The notes beneath the pieces were generated by a model. It searched no databases. It worked only from the letters and a program-made list of their open reading frames with translations, and had not been told where the DNA came from. DNA of 8,108 nucleotides from Candidatus Melainabacteria bacterium (lineage in GTDB: Bacteria > Cyanobacteriota > Vampirovibrionia > LMEP-6097). The position numbers were made by a program, and so were the translations under genes. The stretch is taken from NCBI GenBank assembly GCA_028817775.1, contig JAPPOW010000170.1:1-8108 (forward strand), written 5' to 3'. Below, one piece after another: positions 4,948 to 8,108 of this stretch. Each line of letters starts with the position of its first letter. Within the stretch, counting starts at the first letter, position 1.

Positions 4948-6978
4948 ATGGCAAACTCTACTCTAGCTAGGTCCTGGAACAATATACTCTGGGGCAACTC
5001 CGTTGCTCTAACCTGGACTTGGGGCTTAGGGCTCTTTTTTGCAGTGCAGATCGCTATCCAATTTGGTTTTGATGCGCTGGTGAGATTTGCCACTATTGAT
5101 GCTGTTGGTTTGACTATTTTTGGCTTGGTTAATCATTATCTCGTCAAAAAATCAGCTAGTCCCCAAGAATTTGAAGCCAAGTTTCTTGGTCAAGCCAAGA
5201 ATTTCAAGTTTGCACTTCTTTTCTACCAGTTTATTGCAATCACTTTGACAATTTATTGTTTACTCAAGTACATCACTTTACCACTAGGAATTTTTTCTAT
5301 CCTGGTAGCTATGATGCTCATTGGTGCTGTAATTTTCCTTGGCGAGGAATTCCCAATCCATAGAATCAAGTACTCGCATGCAATCTACTCCATAATTATG
5401 ATTGCAGCAGCCTTGGTGCTAATCAACTCACCATTGTTTAGCTCTGATTCCTTGATTAAGGCTGCTCTAAGTTCCGGCGAACAAGGGCTCAAGGCTGAAT
5501 TGTCACTCAACCCAGGCGTTATGAGCTGGTTTGAGCAAGCCAAACTTTATCAGCCACTATATCAATTCAAAACGACTTTACTTGAATACGGTTATTGGAT
5601 TCCAGTTCTCTTAGGTTTTCTTTGTGGTCCTTGGCTGGACCTACAAAACTGGCACCGAGTTGTGCAAATCAACAAGGAAGGCGGTGCAGTTGCAGGATCG
5701 TATATAGTAGGTGGTTTGATTTTCTGGGCAATCATTATGCTAGATGGTTCACTAGCGCTGGCTTGCTATCAGCATGGACAGAAGGCTCCTGAGTTACTAA
5801 GCAGCATATCCACTCTAGATCCAGGCAGTTTACTCTATCCGGTCAAAGACACCATCACCCAAGTACTAAGCAAATCAGCTGACTTTAATTATTTACTCGG
5901 CGCTTATATGGTGTTTATTGGTTTGGCTGCAATGGCTACTTTTGATAGCGGCTATATTGCCTATCGTTGGTACGCCGAAGACCTGCTCAAAGATGCCAAA
6001 GGTTTAATCTTCACTTTCATCCCTAGCAGCTTCTTTAGCTCAGCAATTCCATGGTTCACAGTCTGTATTATTACTGCAATTACCACCATGCACTTTACTG
6101 AGTTTGGTAAGTTTGTTGCTAGTTTTGATCCAAGCTTGATTAGGTTCTTTAGGTTTGAACTTGAGTACTATATAGCTTTCTTTGCTTCTTTTTTCTTAGT
6201 TTACACAGTATGTTTCTATCGAAGAATTTCAGAACCTAATCCAGATGATTCTCGTTTCTCAGCACTAAGATTATTCTCAACAGCACTTTCTAGCATTGCA
6301 GTCTTTGGTATCGGCTATTTCACCGAGAACACTTTATTAATGACCATTGCTGCAGCACTAGCTTTTGGCTATGGTTGGATTTGCCAGACCAAAACTGGTA
6401 GCGCACAAACGACCTCAGTAGAAGCTCCAAAACTGACTAACACCATTGAAATTGAAGAGTTCCGTGGTCAAGAAATTATAGAAACTAGTCAGCAAGTTCT
6501 GCCAGAGGGTGCTAAAGCAGTCAGTCTCAAGGGTTGCTATGTCAAAGATGGATGGTTCGTGCATCAATTCATTCCAACTTACCAGGATACTAATTCCGTG
6601 GGCAATGTTTACTTTGCTCAATATTTAATGTGGGTTGGTAAAACCAGAGAACTATTCTTTGCTCATGTCATCCCAGACTTTGACCCTAATACTTCAGACT
6701 ACTTAATTCTCACTCGCAGCATTGATCACAAATTCCAAAAAGAAATTAATGAATTTACTGAAGCACAGATTAGAATCCGCATCGCTGATTACAACCGTAA
6801 GTTTGTGACGCTAGAGCATGAGATCATTGAAAATTCCACTGGTGAACTAGTAGGCAAGGGCAAACAAATTTTGATGTTTGTCAGCTCTCAAGATTACTCA
6901 CTAGTAGACCTGCCTCAAGAATTGCAAGAAGGATTTATTCCATACGTAACTGAAGTCAAAGAATTTATTAAAGGCTAA
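4948..6978 (+). CDS. Polytopic membrane protein with C-terminal hotdog (enediyne-type) acyl thioesterase domain
   Basis: The 676-residue protein has two parts. Residues 1-480 are very hydrophobic, with about 11-12 predicted membrane segments (for example 17-38, 86-108, 111-131, 249-272, 313-334, 406-425, 440-479). GPWLDLQNWHRVVQ (227-240) and GLAAMATFDSGYIAYRWY (325-342) faintly resemble conserved helices of sodium:solute symporters, so a degenerate transporter-like fold is plausible but unproven. Residues about 500-660 form a 4HBT-type hotdog domain. YQDTNSVGNVYFAQYLMW (545-562) followed by TREL matches the enediyne thioesterase signature ETN-x-VGNVY...W...RE. Asn549 and Arg567 are 18 residues apart, as I recall for catalytic Asn19 and Arg37 of CalE7. 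The domain would hydrolyse acyl thioesters, probably on the cytoplasmic face. The reading frame is uninterrupted, so the fusion looks real. It lies 19 bp after the isomerase. No polyketide synthase is in view, so the substrate is unknown. Confidence 0.75.
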   Translation: MANSTLARSWNNILWGNSVALTWTWGLGLFFAVQIAIQFGFDALVRFATIDAVGLTIFGLVNHYLVKKSASPQEFEAKFLGQAKNFKFALLFYQFIAITLTIYCLLKYITLPLGIFSILVAMMLIGAVIFLGEEFPIHRIKYSHAIYSIIMIAAALVLINSPLFSSDSLIKAALSSGEQGLKAELSLNPGVMSWFEQAKLYQPLYQFKTTLLEYGYWIPVLLGFLCGPWLDLQNWHRVVQINKEGGAVAGSYIVGGLIFWAIIMLDGSLALACYQHGQKAPELLSSISTLDPGSLLYPVKDTITQVLSKSADFNYLLGAYMVFIGLAAMATFDSGYIAYRWYAEDLLKDAKGLIFTFIPSSFFSSAIPWFTVCIITAITTMHFTEFGKFVASFDPSLIRFFRFELEYYIAFFASFFLVYTVCFYRRISEPNPDDSRFSALRLFSTALSSIAVFGIGYFTENTLLMTIAAALAFGYGWICQTKTGSAQTTSVEAPKLTNTIEIEEFRGQEIIETSQQVLPEGAKAVSLKGCYVKDGWFVHQFIPTYQDTNSVGNVYFAQYLMWVGKTRELFFAHVIPDFDPNTSDYLILTRSIDHKFQKEINEFTEAQIRIRIADYNRKFVTLEHEIIENSTGELVGKGKQILMFVSSQDYSLVDLPQELQEGFIPYVTEVKEFIKG

Positions 6979-8108
6979 GTTTAAGCTCTGTAAACTTCTT
7001 AATCTGTGCACTTGCCCAATCAGTCCACTGATTTGTTTTAGGCTCTGTAACGATAGGATAGCTGATCTTAGAACTGACCACATCTTCAGCAAGTTCTATT
7101 GCACCGTCAAACTTAGCTTGTGGTTCGACATAGACTAGCTCTACTTGCTCACCAAATGCTCTGCGCAATCTATTTTGAATCAAGTTCCAACAATCTGGGT
7201 AATCATCATGGTAGCCGCGAGCAAGGCCACCAGTATAGGTAACCAACTTGAGTCTTCCTTTGGCTTCAGTATTACCGTCTTGAAGTTCAGTTTTAGTAAG
7301 AACTCTGGTGGGATTGCCCCCGTTATAATTTTCATTCCTCAAACTTTCAATCATAAAATCAGCTTGTCTATAAGCTGAGAATAATAGGACTGCCTGCGCT
7401 GCCCTATTGCCATCTTTAGCTTGAATACCAAGTCCTCTAGTTGTCTGCTGATCAGGGTGTGCAGTGAAGTAACTTAGCCCTGAAGCTGGGTTCTGCTGAT
7501 CACCTTCTGAACCAAGTATATATTTCAAAAACAGTGAATATTTGTTAGGAGAAGCACAACCTTCAAATAAACCCTGCTCATGCCAGCTTGCAAACAAATC
7601 ATTGAAAGTATCCACAACAACTTGAGGGTCCTTCTGACATTTTTGAATTAGATTAAGAATAGTTGCTGTTGGTCCAATATGAGTTTTCTTATCAGGACAG
7701 CCTGCAACATAGTACTCTGCGGGCGCTTGAGAGCCAGTAACACTATCAAGCATTGCAATTCTGCCTTCTCCTTCTATAAAACAGTTAGGTTCTTTGTCAT
7801 ACAATGGCATTGAGAGATGGGCAGGCTCATAAGAATGATAGTCTTCTAAATTAAATTCACCAGATTCTTGACGCACCAATCTTCCAACTGCTCCATTCGC
7901 TCCTTGCCCAGATATAAAGTGAGCATAAATATCATTGTCTTGAAAATATTCAAGCCCTGGTTCTCTCATTTGCTTCATCAATTTTGGATCAAGCTGGTGC
8001 AAGCGCTTGCTCACATATTCCATAACCATACGTCCATCATTAAAAAAGACAGGATTAAAGTGTCCCCTAGCATGCAAGTCCCTAAGTTTATGAGCAAGTG
8101 GTTTATAA
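6968..8108 (-). CDS. Glucokinase-like sugar kinase (ASKHA fold), N-terminus outside the window
   Basis: A sugar kinase of this kind would phosphorylate glucose or a related hexose with ATP in the cytoplasm. The frame stays open to the right window edge, so the 369 residues from a TTG at 8077 are not the full protein and the N-terminal phosphate-1 motif is missing from view. Counting from that TTG, features in glucokinase order are VFFND (10-14, Asp14 as catalytic base), SGQGANGAV (56-64, the second phosphate loop), EPAH (84-87, matching the E-G-G-H sugar contact), DSVTGS (111-116), TGGLARG (282-288, adenosine motif) and DGAIELA (324-330). The zinc-binding CxCG of ROK kinases is absent, and the segment between DSVTGS and TGG is about twice as long as in E. 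coli Glk. It overlaps the convergent membrane gene by 11 bp. The nearby isomerase fits a glycolytic role. Substrate is inferred only. Confidence 0.62.
   Translation of the reverse strand, partial: YKPLAHKLRDLHARGHFNPVFFNDGRMVMEYVSKRLHQLDPKLMKQMREPGLEYFQDNDIYAHFISGQGANGAVGRLVRQESGEFNLEDYHSYEPAHLSMPLYDKEPNCFIEGEGRIAMLDSVTGSQAPAEYYVAGCPDKKTHIGPTATILNLIQKCQKDPQVVVDTFNDLFASWHEQGLFEGCASPNKYSLFLKYILGSEGDQQNPASGLSYFTAHPDQQTTRGLGIQAKDGNRAAQAVLLFSAYRQADFMIESLRNENYNGGNPTRVLTKTELQDGNTEAKGRLKLVTYTGGLARGYHDDYPDCWNLIQNRLRRAFGEQVELVYVEPQAKFDGAIELAEDVVSSKISYPIVTEPKTNQWTDWASAQIKKFTELKLSL

Noticed and set aside
1..8108. Defence system, prophage, transposase or CRISPR array
   Set aside because: No genes or direct-repeat arrays of these kinds are present; the coding content is repair, sugar metabolism and a membrane enzyme.

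Overview
This is a bacterial window with moderate-to-low GC. It holds four protein genes and a gene-free 5' stretch of about 370 bp that is rich in RNA-like structure. No gene here fixes the taxon. A non-photosynthetic Cyanobacteriota (Melainabacteria-like) or similar uncultured lineage is a low-confidence guess from the overall flavour of the proteins. The four-base word CTAG, scarce in many bacteria, is common here.

Layout. Positions 1-373 carry a perfect TATAAT followed by a predicted three-way-junction RNA (32-111) and a strong, potentially bidirectional hairpin terminator (127-166). Next come a 134-bp long-armed inverted repeat with two internal hairpins (166-299) and a REP-like palindromic repeat (313-350). 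The repeat runs almost up to the first gene. Then, on the + strand: mutS (374-2968), encoding the DNA mismatch-recognition ATPase; a long glucose-6-phosphate isomerase with its own promoter (3027-4928); and a membrane protein fused to a C-terminal hotdog thioesterase domain (4948-6978). Converging on these from the - strand is the C-terminal part of a glucokinase-like sugar kinase (6968-8108). It overlaps the membrane gene tail-to-tail by 11 bp and runs off the right edge of the window.

How the parts fit. The kinase and the isomerase would catalyse consecutive steps (glucose to glucose-6-phosphate to fructose-6-phosphate), so the right half looks like a small glycolysis-entry neighbourhood, though the genes are convergent and not one operon. 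mutS appears to be an independent housekeeping gene; mutL is not in view. The membrane-thioesterase fusion lies 19 bp after the isomerase. It has an N-terminal region faintly like sodium:solute symporters and a C-terminal domain whose signature matches enediyne-type (CalE7/SgcE10-like) thioesterases, including the spacing of the Asn and Arg residues. That architecture and the paired RNA-like elements upstream of mutS are the most unusual things here. I found no CRISPR array, transposase, phage gene or defence operon.
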